NCBI GenBank assembly: GCA_907164885.2
Contig: OU015493.1
Coordinates: 48,873,031-48,937,030, forward strand
Origin: Dolomedes plantarius
Taxonomy: Eukaryota > Arthropoda > Arachnida > Araneae > Dolomedidae
Length of the DNA stretch: 64,000 nucleotides
Reading direction: 5' to 3'
Each line of letters begins with the position of its first letter. Within the stretch, counting starts at the first letter, position 1. Below are positions 1 through 12,015 of this stretch, piece by piece. The notes under the pieces are model-generated. The model had not been told where the DNA came from. It saw only the letters and a program-made list of their open reading frames with translations, and ran no database searches. A program made the translations under genes and the position numbers.

Positions 1-575
1 AACTTGAAACTGAGATTGTTAATGGCTTTCAACTCTAAGGTGCTATTGTAATCACTTTGACAGATTTGCGTATCTGCCTTTCCGAAGTTCACCAAACTGT
101 CCAATAAAACAAACATAGATATGCTTTAACGAAGTTTAAAAGGGAAGGATAATGACGTATTTAGTCAATAATACCTTAGTGCGTATTAAAAACATGGAAC
201 CTAGATTGTTAATCGCTTTCAACTCTAAGGTGCTATTGTAATCACTTTGACAGATTTGCGTTTCGCCTTTTCGAAGTTCACCAAAATGCCCACTACAACA
301 AGAAACATAGATATGCTTTAGCGAAGTTTAAAAGAGAAGGAAAATAACGTATTTAATCAATAATACCTTAGTGCGTATTAAAATCGTGGAATCGAGATTG
401 TTAATAGCTTTCAACACTAAGTTGCTATTGTAAACCCTTTGACAGATTTGCGTATCTGCTTTTTAGGAATATGACAAAATTTCTGATAAAAGAAGTATGG
501 CAATACCAATACGACAATCAACTGAGGAAGGAAAAAAAATATATATTACAGTGATACCTTAGTGACGTTTAACAG
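1..575. repeat. Tandem repeat, ~190-bp unit, three copies
   Basis: The string AGATTGTTAATNGCTTTCAA recurs near 13, 203 and 395, giving spacings of 190 and 192 bases. Each unit continues with a shared segment (GTGCTATTGTAATCACTTTG, then CAGATTTGCG) and ends with ATACCTTAGTG. The first two copies are very alike and the third decays after about 470 but still ends with the same motif. The array probably continues left of the window. No coding capacity is seen. Confidence 0.85.
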
Positions 576-1214
576 AAGAAGAGGAAAAAATAATGATTTT
601 AATTAGTAACTCCTTTTTGGGGTGTTTGGAATCTAAAACTTTTTTTTACTGATTTCTTTTCTTTTTTTTTGTTATTTAAGGTAAAAGAATAATACTTTAC
701 AAACACAAATATTTTCTTTTTCATACCTACTGCAAAACAGTTGTAGACTTCAGTTTAAATCAGATCAGAATTGACTTCCCACATAAATAATAAAATATGA
801 TAATCTGATTACATCTGATTTCCTTATTGGTCGACTATCAAGGAACGTCCATTAAAAGGAGTTTTGTTAGCGACTGAGATACAATGCAGATATTTTTCAT
901 GTTTTTCACTCATTGATGGATCCCAAGCATTAACTTTCCATTTTTAATGTTAGCGAGCGTATTTTCAATCATTTTAAAAGAAAAAATAGAGCTTTAACTC
1001 AAAAAGCTTATGAAACTATTTTCCTATTATTTGTATGTTAGGAGATTTATAACGAGTGAAAATCATATCTTGCTAAAATTAAGCATTTAAAGCCTTTTAG
1101 GAACAGTATATTCCATAGGAATCTTTCATGAAATTGTACTAGAAATAGTTTCATTAAATTCAGATTGCTGTATCCAGAACAATGACCTAAATAAAAGAGT
1201 TAAGGGATTAAGTA
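576..1214. other. AT-rich non-coding stretch
   Basis: No gene, repeat or element ends recognised. Homopolymer A and T runs are frequent. Confidence 0.5.
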
Positions 1215-1713
1215 TAGGGTGAGCCAAAAGTTCGTAAATACTTTAAAAATTCATAAAAAAGAAAGAAATGATAAAGAAGTGCGGTTTGCAGGAAAGGGCT
1301 CAGTAGGAAGTCGACTTTTTTCAGCAGCCCAAAAAAAGTTTTAAAAAATTTAAAAAAATTTTAAAAAGTCCTCGGCAGATGGCACTGACATTTAAGAGAT
1401 TCAGCAGAATTATGCAAATCAATCTTGCAATAAAAGACCGGGATACACGAGGATTTGAAGAATCGGCCACGAAGTGGAAGTGCATTACTGTGGTGGAAAC
1501 CGTTATGAATAATTCACGGGAATCGTCCACGGGGAGTAGCAGTGCTCGAAAAGATGGACCAGTGACTCTACCTGTGACTTCTTTTAATTTTTATTTTGCT
1601 GCTAAAAAAATTCGACTTCCTTGTGAGCCCTTTCTTACAAACTGCACTTCTTTATCATAATTTCTTCTTTTTTGTGAATTTTTAAAGTTTTTACGAACTT
1701 TAGGCTCATCCTG
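1215..1713. mobile_element. Mariner-type MITE with long terminal inverted repeats
   Basis: The left end (1215 onward, GGTGAGCCAAAAGTTCGTAAA) matches the reverse complement of the right end (to 1713, GATGAGCCTAAAGTTCGTAAA) for about 110-120 bases, continuing through AAGAAGTGC and AAGGGCTCA to GGAAGTCGA. A TA dinucleotide flanks each end (1213-1214 and 1714-1715), as expected for Tc1/mariner target duplication. The middle (about 1340-1580) has no recognisable transposase. Two short opposite-strand open frames there look accidental. It is probably a non-autonomous element moved by a mariner transposase encoded elsewhere. Confidence 0.85.
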
Positions 1714-1722
1714 TACATGAAA

Positions 1723-1761
1723 GGTGAAATGTTTTGAAACTTAGTTTCAAAACATTTCACC
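1723..1761. repeat. 39-bp perfect palindrome
   Basis: The arm GGTGAAATGTTTTGAAACT (1723-1741) is followed by a single T and its exact reverse complement (1743-1761). It lies nine bases outside the right TA of the MITE at 1215-1713. After it, AAAAGTCT occurs three times within about 50 bases. The function is unknown; it may be a minimal foldback. Confidence 0.9.
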
Positions 1762-4520
1762 AATCTGTACAAAAGTCTGGGGTTCTGTATAAAAGTCTCT
1801 TCTCAAAAGTCTGGGGGTCCATGTTGTTAAGTTGAAAAAAAAATTAACTCGTTCGGAATCGGCTTTAAAGTGTAGTTCAATATTTGATTAGCCCTGGAGA
1901 AACAATAATGATCATACCTTTAAGTAAAACCCTAACTAACATGAGAAAATTGTACGAAAATAAGAATCATTGAGCCAAAATAGCTTATATTTCTACAAGA
2001 GTTTGGTTAGTTGTATATACAGTCGTTCATTAATTATATATAAAGAACCGACGGTTCAAAGTTAATCGCAATAGATCGTTTAAACATGGATATTAGAAAT
2101 GTGAAACAGAAAAAGTATGTACATCAGTATCTTATTCTACTGGACATGAAACATGTAAAAATAAATTTTGGAAAGTGAAGAGAACTGACATTTCCAATCA
2201 CTGAAAGAACAGATCTGTCAATAGAAAAATTATCTGGATTCGAGTTCTTTTCCACTATTGAGACTCGTCTTTATAGAAGTAATGTAATTAAAAATATAAA
2301 TTAAATCAACGTTTTACGACTTGGAGAATTTCTAAAGTTCACGAAAACCAACTTCCCATAATTTATGGTTTTATGGGGGAAAATAATACAATAAATAGTT
2401 ATAATAGTTATAGAATGATATCGGTATAGTCTAAAATTCTGTGAAACGTAGACATATGTTTAGTTAAATATGCTTCAAATACAAAGTCCTGGATACAGAC
2501 TTAAATTTATTTAAACTGATCAACATAATTAAATTTCCATACTACAAAATGCTGTTTGTTTAGATAAAAACCATAATAATGACTGACAAACTTCAGTAAC
2601 ATTGTCAATAGGAACGGATCATAATTTTTTGCTATCCTGATAAAAACAAGACATAATCCAAACTAAAAATACGAAAGCAGTTTATTCTTCCAAAAAAATC
2701 AATATTCCCTTGTTTATCAGTCTCATAACGCGGTTAATATCAATGTATGTGCTTCAGGTTTTTTTTCCTTTGGAGGGAGCATTCTTTGCTGAAAAAAATC
2801 GTAGATAAGCTGTGAGAAATGAGAAGATTAAATATTCGATCAATTGATTATATTTTGTCGAGCGAATTATCTGCAGGGTACTTAGTAGTTTCAACAAATA
2901 TTTTTTTCAGCACCATTGTATATCAGTCAGTCTAATCAGATTTTGATAATTTACATTGTATAGAAAATTTACATTAAACATTCTGTTTTTTACTTTTGTT
3001 ATGTACCTACAGATCTGTTATATCTCAACCATTAAAAGATTGATGGCATTTAGCCTCAATTTTAGTTGTGTGGAAAAGGGGCAAAAGTGTTAAGTAATAT
3101 ATATAGCAGACGTGAAAAAACATCAGTTTTGTGATCCATATCTAAATAAACATAGACATGCATTAATACGGCATTAAATCTTATAGTGAAGAAAGCTGGC
3201 CGTGGGAGACAAGATATGTTTTCATTTACTAAAATGTAATGAGATAAAATAAATATTTCTGTCAATCAAGTCCTTCTTTTAAACCTTTTTAAACAGAATG
3301 AAAACAAAACTGTGACAATCTACTAGTTTGCCCTAGATAGGAGACACTTTTCCTTTCTGTTGTTGATATTTTTGTGACTAGACTTTCTTTGTATATTTTC
3401 ACAAAAAACATCCTTTAATTTGCATGGTACTCCAAAGACAATCTTTATCTCTAAGAGGATCTTTAAAACAAAAGTGTAACTCGTTATTGCTTACATTATT
3501 TCAAATTATTTTTATCTATAAAGTTTTATTTTTCTTCCCAATTTTGTAATTTTACTGGTGGGTATGCTGGAATTTTTTTAAAAATATATTCTTTTTACGA
3601 GAGAGTGTTTAAAAATATTTTGTCAACGTCGATATACCGACACTTCATGAAGCAAACATTCGGTTAAATATTCGTGTGTGCTAAATTGTACGAAAATTTT
3701 CAGTCACCAGTGAAATACTGCGAAATTTTTCGTATGGAGCTAATATGTTGCTATTAGCACACTCGACGGATAGCTTGCTGTCCCAAACCATTGTACTCCA
3801 GTTTTCTCAAATATGGCTGTTTCCTCCAAACTCTCGGATGACCGGTGTTCCATTCAGATGTCTTCTTTCCTATCCTACGCCCTCTAATACAAGAATGCCT
3901 CACTTATATGCACAGTCAGTATTATCTTAATTAGAGATCATTCATGAAGGGAAGTATTTTTAGTTCTGTTGGTTATATCTGGGTTGGAGATACCAGGATG
4001 TAAAGCGAATAAGCGCGGAAACCTTGGTGAAGGACTCGCTGCAGTTGTCTGTTTCAATCCTTAATGAATTTCGAATCAGTAAGAAACCAAAAGCAGTATA
4101 CCATCCTGTTCACAGATTTAAATTCCCTCGCTGACTTAGGCAAATATCAAGTTGTCTAAGTAATCTTGTTATCATTTGTGTCCTTCGCTAGCTTAGAGAA
4201 CTCATGCCCTAACAATTCTGACATGGCAAACCATATAAGTAAAACAATGTCGAAAAGATTTTCAGAAAACAAACAGTCAATTCATAGAAAGTACACGGAC
4301 TTTTAGAACACATAATGCCATTAGCAGATGAAGGTGACTTAAAATAATGATATCTTCACACAATATTCTGTGAAGGTTTATTTTTAAATTTCCAATGGTA
4401 AGCAATAAACAAAAACAAAAAAAGTTAAAGTACAACAAGAAAACAAACAGCAACAAAATAAAAAGTAAAACGAAGAAGGAAACAGGACGTATTAATTTCT
4501 CAATGTTTTTGCCTCCCAAT
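1762..4520. other. Non-coding interval, nothing recognised
   Basis: AT-rich sequence without long open frames. The segment 3600-4250 is slightly richer in G+C and holds a 61-codon plus-strand open frame (3745-3930), but its translation matches nothing I recognise. Confidence 0.5.
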
Positions 4521-4524
4521 ATCG

Positions 4525-4863
4525 ACTATCCGAGAATACCTCACAGGTCTGGAGGTGGGAAATATCTATAATTTGGAATTTATCACAAATAGTGCACAGC
4601 TATGTAAAATTTTTAAGCGGTTCTGATATCTAGCTAAGGAGTCATGACCAGTTAAAAGCCGGATCATTGCCACCCGAGTCCTTCCTTGGAAAATCTGGAA
4701 TGAATGCACTATTAACAATCCCCAACTTACTAGAATTTATATCAATTGATTCTTGATAAAACAGGTCCTTCAATTTCTTCTGGATAAGTACTCTATAGAA
4801 TTATATGCGACCGGCCTACAAGGGGTCTGCATAACTGCATCATCTCTCTTTGCCAATCCGCCA
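4525..4863 (-). pseudogene. Relic of non-LTR retrotransposon RNase H / C-terminal region
   Basis: Read on the minus strand, this stretch gives two recognisable blocks. The first contains GGLAKRDDAVMQTPCRP, like the end of an RNase H domain (the NERADALAKKGA type of motif in Jockey-like elements). The second contains VAMIRLLTGHDSLARYQNRL, like the RLxTGHDxLxxHLxR segment after RNase H in such elements. Stops and probably frame changes separate the blocks, and the expected cysteine cluster is lost. No reverse transcriptase was seen on either side. The match is by memory of family motifs, so the clade is uncertain. Confidence 0.55.
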
Positions 4864-4869
4864 ATTATT

Positions 4870-5391
4870 TCATTATTTAGTGAATCTAATATATCTTAAA
4901 CAGTATAACATCAATTTTATATTTGACATAATGTAGTGATTTCCCAATTTATCCAAGGATTGCCGATTTGACAGATTATCAGTGCATTCGAAAGTGATTG
5001 TATTATGTGAAATTAAACAGGTAATAAAATAGAGAGCACAGTCGCAGCTTTTTTTTCAATTCTAAAAAAAACCGTTAAAACTTCCCAGCACTGAAAATTG
5101 CAGAGTTCTGAAAATGTGCTAGAACAATTTACCTTTCAGACATATGATTGGTTAAAAGATGGTTGTTGGGACGTTGCTATGGAGGATCTATGTACCCCTA
5201 AAGACCGAGAGGGTGGCAAGTAATTCTCCCTTCTTTTGCAAATGACCTTTTGTACCATCCGTACTGTTATAGGTCACACTTAATTGCATACGGGAGGCAC
5301 ATTCCCTTCTAGGAAAACCGGTACGAAAAACCAGAGGAATGATTTCCAGCACGTAGACAATTTAAGATTTACAAAATAAAATAAATCTATA
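4870..5391. other. Non-coding interval, nothing recognised
   Basis: There is a GATTGGTT motif near 5146 and a moderately G+C-rich patch at 5150-5350. No gene or repeat could be assigned. Confidence 0.5.
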
Positions 5392-5560
5392 TCTATACTT
5401 ATATATAAAGAGAGAGAGCGATTTTGTACGTGGAGGGTAATCTCCGGAACCACTGCACCTATTTGAAAAATTCTTTCACTGTTTGAAAGGTACATTATTC
5501 TAGATGGACATAGGCTATATATTATGTATATCTGATCAGTAGAAATAAAGTTAGGGGGGA
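5392..5560 (+). mobile_element. Helitron 5' end fragment
   Basis: The sequence starts TCTATACTTATATATAAAG directly after an A, matching Helitron 5' termini (TC start, insertion between A and T). It continues with AATCTCCGGAACCACTGCACC and TGAAAAATTCTTTCACTGTT, a block common just inside the 5' end of many arthropod Helitrons. No matching 3' hairpin with CTAG was found before the next element at 5571, so this copy looks truncated or interrupted. Confidence 0.6.
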
Positions 5561-5570
5561 TACTCTAGAT

Positions 5571-6960
5571 TTGTGTGCACAGCCGCCATCATGGATTTTT
5601 CCGCCAGGGTTTGGCGCATTTCGCATGGCGATAATTATTGCGCTCTGGTAAAAATAACCCAATGTCAAATTCTCTAATTTTAAGATCTAACAGTTATTTC
5701 TGATGTGATCTTTTAATTACAGTATAATAATTTGAGGTCAAATCTTGGCCTTGACCTGGAAATCTGAGTCAAATTGACTATACTTAAAAGAGTAAATTAT
5801 TTTTAAAACTAAGAGTCTTTTTGTTGAAAATTTTTGAATCCATTATCAGTTTTTCGTTAACTTATTAAATTTAAGTTGCTTTTAATTTTGTTTATCGATT
5901 GTCAATTAGTATACTATAATGATACACCATTTCATTTATTTGAAGTAAAAATTATCTGCCATCATTTTTTCGTAAAATGTAAAATGCAGTATACATTTTA
6001 AATACAATATATTTTAAAATATTTTATAATTCCAAGTTGTAGTGGATTACAAATAAATTTAAATAACTGAAGTTCAACTTCTCTCTCCCCAGGAACCTAA
6101 GTTAAAAAGTTAGTTAAGGTTAAGTTATTGGTTTAGGAAAAGGGTTTTTTTTTCTTATTTCCAACACAGCAGGATAAATGGTCAAATAATCCTTGTCCCG
6201 ATTTTATTGTATGCACCAAATATTTGGTTAAGGTCAAATCTGAAGTAAAATTTCATTACCACGATGCCCTAACCAAAAAAAAAAAGAGGATCTGGTTACT
6301 CACCATAAATTTATGGGTTCATAATTATTTTACATTTTTCAAAGCTGAATTTTAGATAAATTTTAAATTGCAAGTTATTTAGGTGGTACGAAAATGCTGT
6401 ATTTTTTTTCTAATTAACAATATATTGGCATAATATTTTGGTGATTCATTGCTATTAGTCAAAGAGTTAGGGCAAACTGAATAGATGGCATTGAAATTTT
6501 ATCTGTAAGTAAAATTCATTTCACCAAATTTTTCATATGGATCATAATTTGAAAAGGTAGTTTTTAATTAAAAATGACAAAAAAAAAAATCTCAGTCCAA
6601 CAATTAAATGATTTTTCAAAAATATTTCTAAGTTTCACAATTTAAAAAGGTCTTTTTTATTAAAAAAGCTAAAAGAAAAACCCAAAATTTCCAATAGTTG
6701 AGAATGATTTTTTCAAAAAAGTGGTTTTTATCAAAAACCCAAAAATAAATCTAAGTCCAATGTTTAAATGATTTTTCAAAAATTTTTCTAAGTTTCATAA
6801 TTTAAACAGGTGGTTTTTATTAAAAAAGCTAAAAAATTCAAAGTCCAGCGTTTTGAAAACACCGCTTAAAACACATTGGCGAGAAATTTTTCAATCCTCA
6901 AAACACGGTAAAATCGCCAAGTTGGCGCAAAAAAATCCAAGATGGCGGCCGTGCACACAA
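5571..6960. mobile_element. Non-autonomous DNA element with TIRs and internal repeats
   Basis: The left end TTGTGTGCACAGCCGCCATC (5571) pairs with the right end, whose reverse complement reads TTGTGTGCACGGCCGCCATC (to 6960). Imperfect similarity extends about 60 bases inward on both sides (GGATTTTT, TTGGCG). The interior is AT-rich with no transposase. It holds a decayed direct repeat of about 160 bases (around 6606-6670 and 6766-6835). No convincing target duplication was seen, so the superfamily is unresolved. Related CCGCCATCTTG-type ends occur at 9533-10080. Confidence 0.75.
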
Positions 6961-7119
6961 TTATTAAGTAACTTAATATTAATTTGAATATTATTTTAGG
7001 TGCTTAAAATAATTAAAAAAACATTCTTTACTTAAAATCCTTTTTTTATTTTTGTATTTTTATTTCATCTCTTACTCTAATTTTGAGATACTAATGTATA
7101 TCTATACTTCTATAATCTA

Positions 7120-7801
7120 TCTATATATATAAAACAGTTCCGTAACTGACTCATTCATTCACTGACTGACTGACTGACTGACATACAACGCACAGACCAA
7201 ACCGCTGGACCTAAAGGGCTGAAATTTTGCATGGCGATTCTTCTAATAGTGTAGAGGTGCACTAAGAAAGATATTTCAAAAATTCTTCTTAGCTTTTTTT
7301 AAATTAAATTTTTAAGCTGTTTTTTAAACTTTTTTTACGTTTGCATTTAAAATAATACATTGAGGGTTATAAAATTTATATCACGAGAAAGATCATAAAA
7401 ATTCCTTCAAAATGAAATTTTTTTCGAATTTTTACCTCCATTTCCTGATTTTTGGTGAATTTTTAAAGATTAATTTTTAGAATTTAATTTATTAAATGCT
7501 GATCACGTGATTTCTTTTTCTGGTACTTTAAATAAATTTATCATCACGTGCATAACAACTAAATAGACAATTGTTTTTCTTCTTTCTAATGCAGCAGACG
7601 ATTGGATATTATAAAAAAAAAATAAATATCCCTTACGATTTTTTTATAAATATATATATATATTTATTTTACATCAATTGTATACAATGATCGTCGCATT
7701 TATTATAAATATATATATTTATTTTTTGGCATTAATTGCATACATTGACCGTTGTATTTAATTTGAATGGACTCCGTAGCGAAGCGCGGGTTTTCAGCTA
7801 G
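7120..7801 (+). mobile_element. Non-autonomous Helitron, complete
   Basis: It begins TCTATATATATAAAAC after an A (7119) and ends CTAG (7798-7801) before a T (7802), the A/T insertion signature of Helitrons. Near the 3' end is the hairpin-like GCGAAGCGCGGG. Just inside the 5' end is a short GACT repeat (CTGACTGACTGACTGACTGAC). No Rep or helicase is encoded. Family members lie at 12016-12736 (minus) and 23346-24073 (plus), sharing AACGCACAGACCAAACCGCT or its degenerate form. Confidence 0.9.
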
Positions 7802-9350
7802 TACACTTATAAATGTGCATGGAACCGAATTAATGTTTCTGAATTATGAAATCAGAAAATAATATTTTTTAAGAGTTAAAACAGTATAATAATCAAAATA
7901 ATTACAAAAGTCGAGTGTCATGTCATAGCTTGGTTGGTTGGTTGTTTTGATTTTTAAACGCGCAAGGTCCAGGTAGGACAAGCAGCGCCAAACGCTTGGT
8001 GAAATCAGTAAAATGCATAAAAAAGGTATATTGTCACTTTACGGACATGGAAAGGAGATAGAAACCATGTGATATAAGATTCACATTTAAGACAAATAAA
8101 AATTAAGGCTGATTAGAATCAGTGATATCTATAATTGGTGAAAACTCTGATATTTAAGGAGGTGATAGAAGCAAGAATGACATAAAACAGGGATGAAAGA
8201 AAGGAAGAAGAAATGAGAAAACAATGACAGGAAATGTGATAAATGACTGATAAAAGTGTGATAAAATCAGTGAGTAAATTAAAAAGGGGTCATATCTAAC
8301 AACAGAGATAGGAATGGTGACAAGAACAAAGGTGATAAAAATTCATATGGGGACGGTGCCATTCGAAAAATGACCGTGGAAAATTATAATAGGTTTCTTG
8401 TGTCAGCATAAACTTTAAAGAAATATCGAGGCCTAATAGATTAAAAAAAATATTACTTTTATTTTTTTCCTCTTAAACTGAATCCTAATTGAAATCATTG
8501 CTGCATCTCATTTGAATAGTTCTTCCATTACTATATAGAATACCTTTTTATATTGATGGATACTTTTAGCTTTTCTATCCAAAACCTTGTCTCTATTAAC
8601 GGAAATATTTGATAGCTTAGTGTGCATCTTAAATCAGCACACTATTGGAACACTTGCTTCAAAATTTCTGACTCGATCTTTTTAAAATACATTATACTAT
8701 ATCAAATTCACAGTAAAATAGATATGCAAAATACGACTAAAAAGGTATTTCCTAGGGTATTTCTGAACATAAAATACCCGAACTATCCCCGTAGACACTG
8801 AAATCAAACTATTCCACGAAGAGTAAACTTATCTCCCTTGGTAAAACAACTGAAACTCGGATGTTACTAGGATATGTTTATTTTATACGTTAAAAACTAC
8901 CAGTTGTTTGTCCTTGCTCAAGTAAATTCATATCAGCGGAGTTTCTAAAATACTTTAGGGGAATGACGATTTAATCTCATATTCTCTTAAAATATTTCCC
9001 CTTAAATTCAATTTTATAAGCCTCAGTTTAAATTATTCATGCTTGCATAATGGGATTTGATTTTTTTTTTGTTCCGAATGTACACAGGGTCATTTCGTTA
9101 GAATAATTGAAGTAATTTTCTTGATATCTATTTTTTTACATATTCTCCTTAGTGAAATAGTAAGTTATGTAAAGGCATAATTTTTCGTTGTGATTTTAAT
9201 TAATTAAACATCGGAACTATCAAAGCTTTGTCAGCCAGAAATTACGTATTTAAGAAATATTAAAATACAAAAAATATTATGTTTAAGTTTTTATCCCATG
9301 CATATTTATTATTAAAACCTGTCAGTTTACATTTGCTGAATATTACAGCC
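7802..9350. other. Non-coding interval with purine-rich patch
   Basis: 7930-8350 starts with TTGGTTGGTTGGTTG and then becomes strongly purine-rich, with many degenerate GTGATAAAA-like units. The rest is AT-rich without recognisable genes or element ends. Confidence 0.45.
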
Positions 9351-9532
9351 GCAGACATAGTTAATGTTAACCAACTGTTATCAAATGTCAATGTTTTTCC
9401 ATGTTTTATTCTTACATAAATAGATTAAATTATATATGAATAAGCTTTTTAAATTCCAAAAGCCTATATTATTATAAAAAGTAATCGTTTAATTATTCTA
9501 TTCATTTAAAAAACCGAGAGAAGGTTTTTTTT

Positions 9533-10080
9533 GGTAACCCTCCGCCATCTTGAATTTTTTTTGCGACTTGGCACGTTTTGCTGGTGCGATTCATATTTTT
9601 AACTGGTAACCCCACTCGCAACACTTTTTGTTAGTATTTTTTCTGAATGTTAGCATTCTTTCAGTATTTAAAGTAGATGGAATTAGGTTTTGGGACTTGT
9701 GCAAGGTTTTATTGTGTTCTTTTTTAAACGTTTGAATCATTTTATTTTAAAGCGTTCTTTGTTATTTTTATGATGTTCCTATTTAAAGCTGTCAGCGTAA
9801 AATTTTAAAATTTTAAGTATTTTTAAAATTTGTTCGTGTTCTCAATTCATGTTTCTGTTTGAAATTTAAATATTTGTGTTGCATGTTGTTTTAAAATTTA
9901 TTTGTATTTTTATGATGTTATAGCCTCATCAGAAATATCCGAGGATTAGACCCCCCTGGGGATACATCGTTAATAAAACGCGCCAACGAAGTTTTTACAC
10001 ATTGGCGAGGAAAAATCTAAACACCGAAAACGCGCCAATATTGGCTTGAAAAATTCCATGATGGTGGATAGTGTCCCTAA
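9533..10080. mobile_element. TIR element copy A, decayed
   Basis: The left end carries CCGCCATCTTGAATTTTTTT and the right end, reverse-complemented, CCACCATCATGGAATTTTTC. Similarity continues into TTGGC and CGTTTT stretches over about 50 bases. The ends resemble the element at 5571-6960. The interior is AT-rich and non-coding. Confidence 0.5.
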
Positions 10081-10255
10081 AACGCTACTTACCCTACCCT
10101 ACTTCATCGACATAGTTAATGCTAACCAACAGTTATGAAATGCAGATATTTTTCCATGCTTTATTCGTACATAAATAGATTAAATTATGCATAAAGATCT
10201 TCAAACTTTGAAGCGTATTAAGAAACTGTTGCTTAACTATTCGCTTAAAGTAAAC

Positions 10256-10798
10256 AAGTGCGTACCGCTTGGCGCGGTTTGGCGAAATTTTCAAACTTCG
10301 TTAAAATCACAATTAAATACTACAATTATTATTACAGAGAAGTTCGTATGCAGGAAGATCTTGAATTCGTTACAAAAAAAGGCTTTTGTAAAGAAGTGGG
10401 TACCCCTTCTGACGTGCGCGATAAATGCGGTTTATTGGTATATTTAGTTATTGCTATATTTTGGAATATATAATTTCTTATAAGGAAGCTGTTCAGTGTT
10501 TATCACTGTCAGCCTAAAATTAACCTCCGACTGGGTGAGTTTAATTTTTATTATTGCTTGTTTTCGTTTTATTGTTTGCGTAAAAATATCCTGTTCAATA
10601 GTTTCAATTATGAGGAAAAAATGTCACTTAGGATTTATTCTGGAATATTTATGCTATTTATATTGCCTAAAATTGACCCTATAGTCTGCATATACACGCC
10701 ATTTTATTGTCCGCTATGTCGCCGTTACAGTCGTTTTTTAGTGTGATTTTAGCGAATTTTGAAAACTTCGCCAAACTAAGCCAAGGGGTAACCACTTC
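10256..10798. mobile_element. TIR element copy B
   Basis: The ends are imperfect inverted repeats of about 55 bases (10256-10311 against 10742-10798), sharing GTTTGGCGAA and GCTAAAATCAC-type blocks. A third copy of the end motif (GAAGTGGGTACCCCTT) lies inside near 10393. Open frames of 62-86 codons within it are not recognisable and probably accidental. Confidence 0.6.
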
Positions 10799-10799
10799 T

Positions 10800-12015
10800 T
10801 TATTTTAACTAAGTATTCCATTCACTATTATCCTTACAAAATCTCATAAAACTTACGGAAAATAATTAGAAAATTTGTTGAAGTTGATTAACAAAGCGAA
10901 CGATAAATATTGTTTTAAATTGATTTTCCTTCATTTATCACTGGATAGGAGGAGAATATATAACCAAAGAATGTCAAGAAAAAAATTTCAAAAGCAAACC
11001 GCTAATCATTTTTACCACGTCCCATGGTAGTAGTCATTAAGCAAACATAATGCATGGTCTGTTTCACACGGCATGTTCTTTTTTCCTATGTTTTTCACCC
11101 TTTCCCTGATGCATAAAAATTTTGTAAGAAACATAAAAGCTTTACTGCTATAACTCAATTTTTAAGGAACGCAGTGGAAAAAAATCAGAAAATCATTCTG
11201 CTTTTCTCTTTTAAAACATCTTAATGCTTGAGATAAAGTTCATTTAATCAAAATGAAATTTGATTTTTTAGCTCAAAGATCTGCATAAAGACGAACTAAA
11301 TTTTTACGCCTTTGAGCGAACATTTTTAAATAAATCTCTCACAGTTTTTTTTTGTTTGTTTTTGCTGTAAGAACCGTTCCAACTGTTACGGTTAAAGCTT
11401 CAAAATCCATCCCTCTTAAAAATGTCTATACGAAATGTTTTGCTCAGTAAATTTGATTAAAGTTATATGGGTAGGCATCTTGATTGTTCTAATGTGTTTG
11501 TAGCTATACAAATTTCCTTTTTTCTACCCTATTAAATCATTATAATCGAAAACATAATTGATAATAATTATTATTTATTTAGTAACCGCCATTCGAATTT
11601 TGACGATTGATGAAACTCAAAATAATATAATACAGAATTTCCCCATAAGGTTCATACGTAATAAGAAAAACTTGCACGAAATGCCAACTGGAAATTTTAC
11701 TTTTTTTTAACCATTCGTAATTAATTACTATTCATCTAAACCAAAATTCATAGTTTATTATGCTAATTTCGTTATCGTACTGAAATGAAATAGTATATTG
11801 AAGACATAGTTAATTATTTCACTCAATTCATAATATTAAAAGAATCTTAATTAACTATTACTGATAACTTTATGTTTACTTTTTTGAGCCCACAAAGTTA
11901 ATTTTGATTACTTTTCATCGATTTTATGTGTTTCCAAAAATACTTTCTCATCATCCCTTTATTTATAGCAAATATGGGTACAATTGAAAAGAGCTAGAGT
12001 CGTTTTATGAAAATA
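10800..12015. other. Non-coding interval, nothing recognised
   Basis: AT-rich, with no gene, array or element ends seen. Confidence 0.5.

Larger units (their letters stand above)
9350..10799. repeat. Two diverged tandem copies of an inverted-repeat unit
   Basis: A ~90-base leader (GACATAGTTAATGNTAACCAAC through ACATAAATAGATTAAATTAT) occurs at about 9354-9440 and again at about 10109-10197. Each copy is followed by a block bounded by inverted repeats: 9533-10080 and 10256-10798. The latter has arms of about 55 bases (GGCGAAATTTTCAAACTTCG against GGCGAAGTTTTCAAAATTCG). The unit length is about 750 bases. This looks like a tandem duplication of a leader plus TIR element, followed by strong divergence of the element parts. 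Confidence 0.65.
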
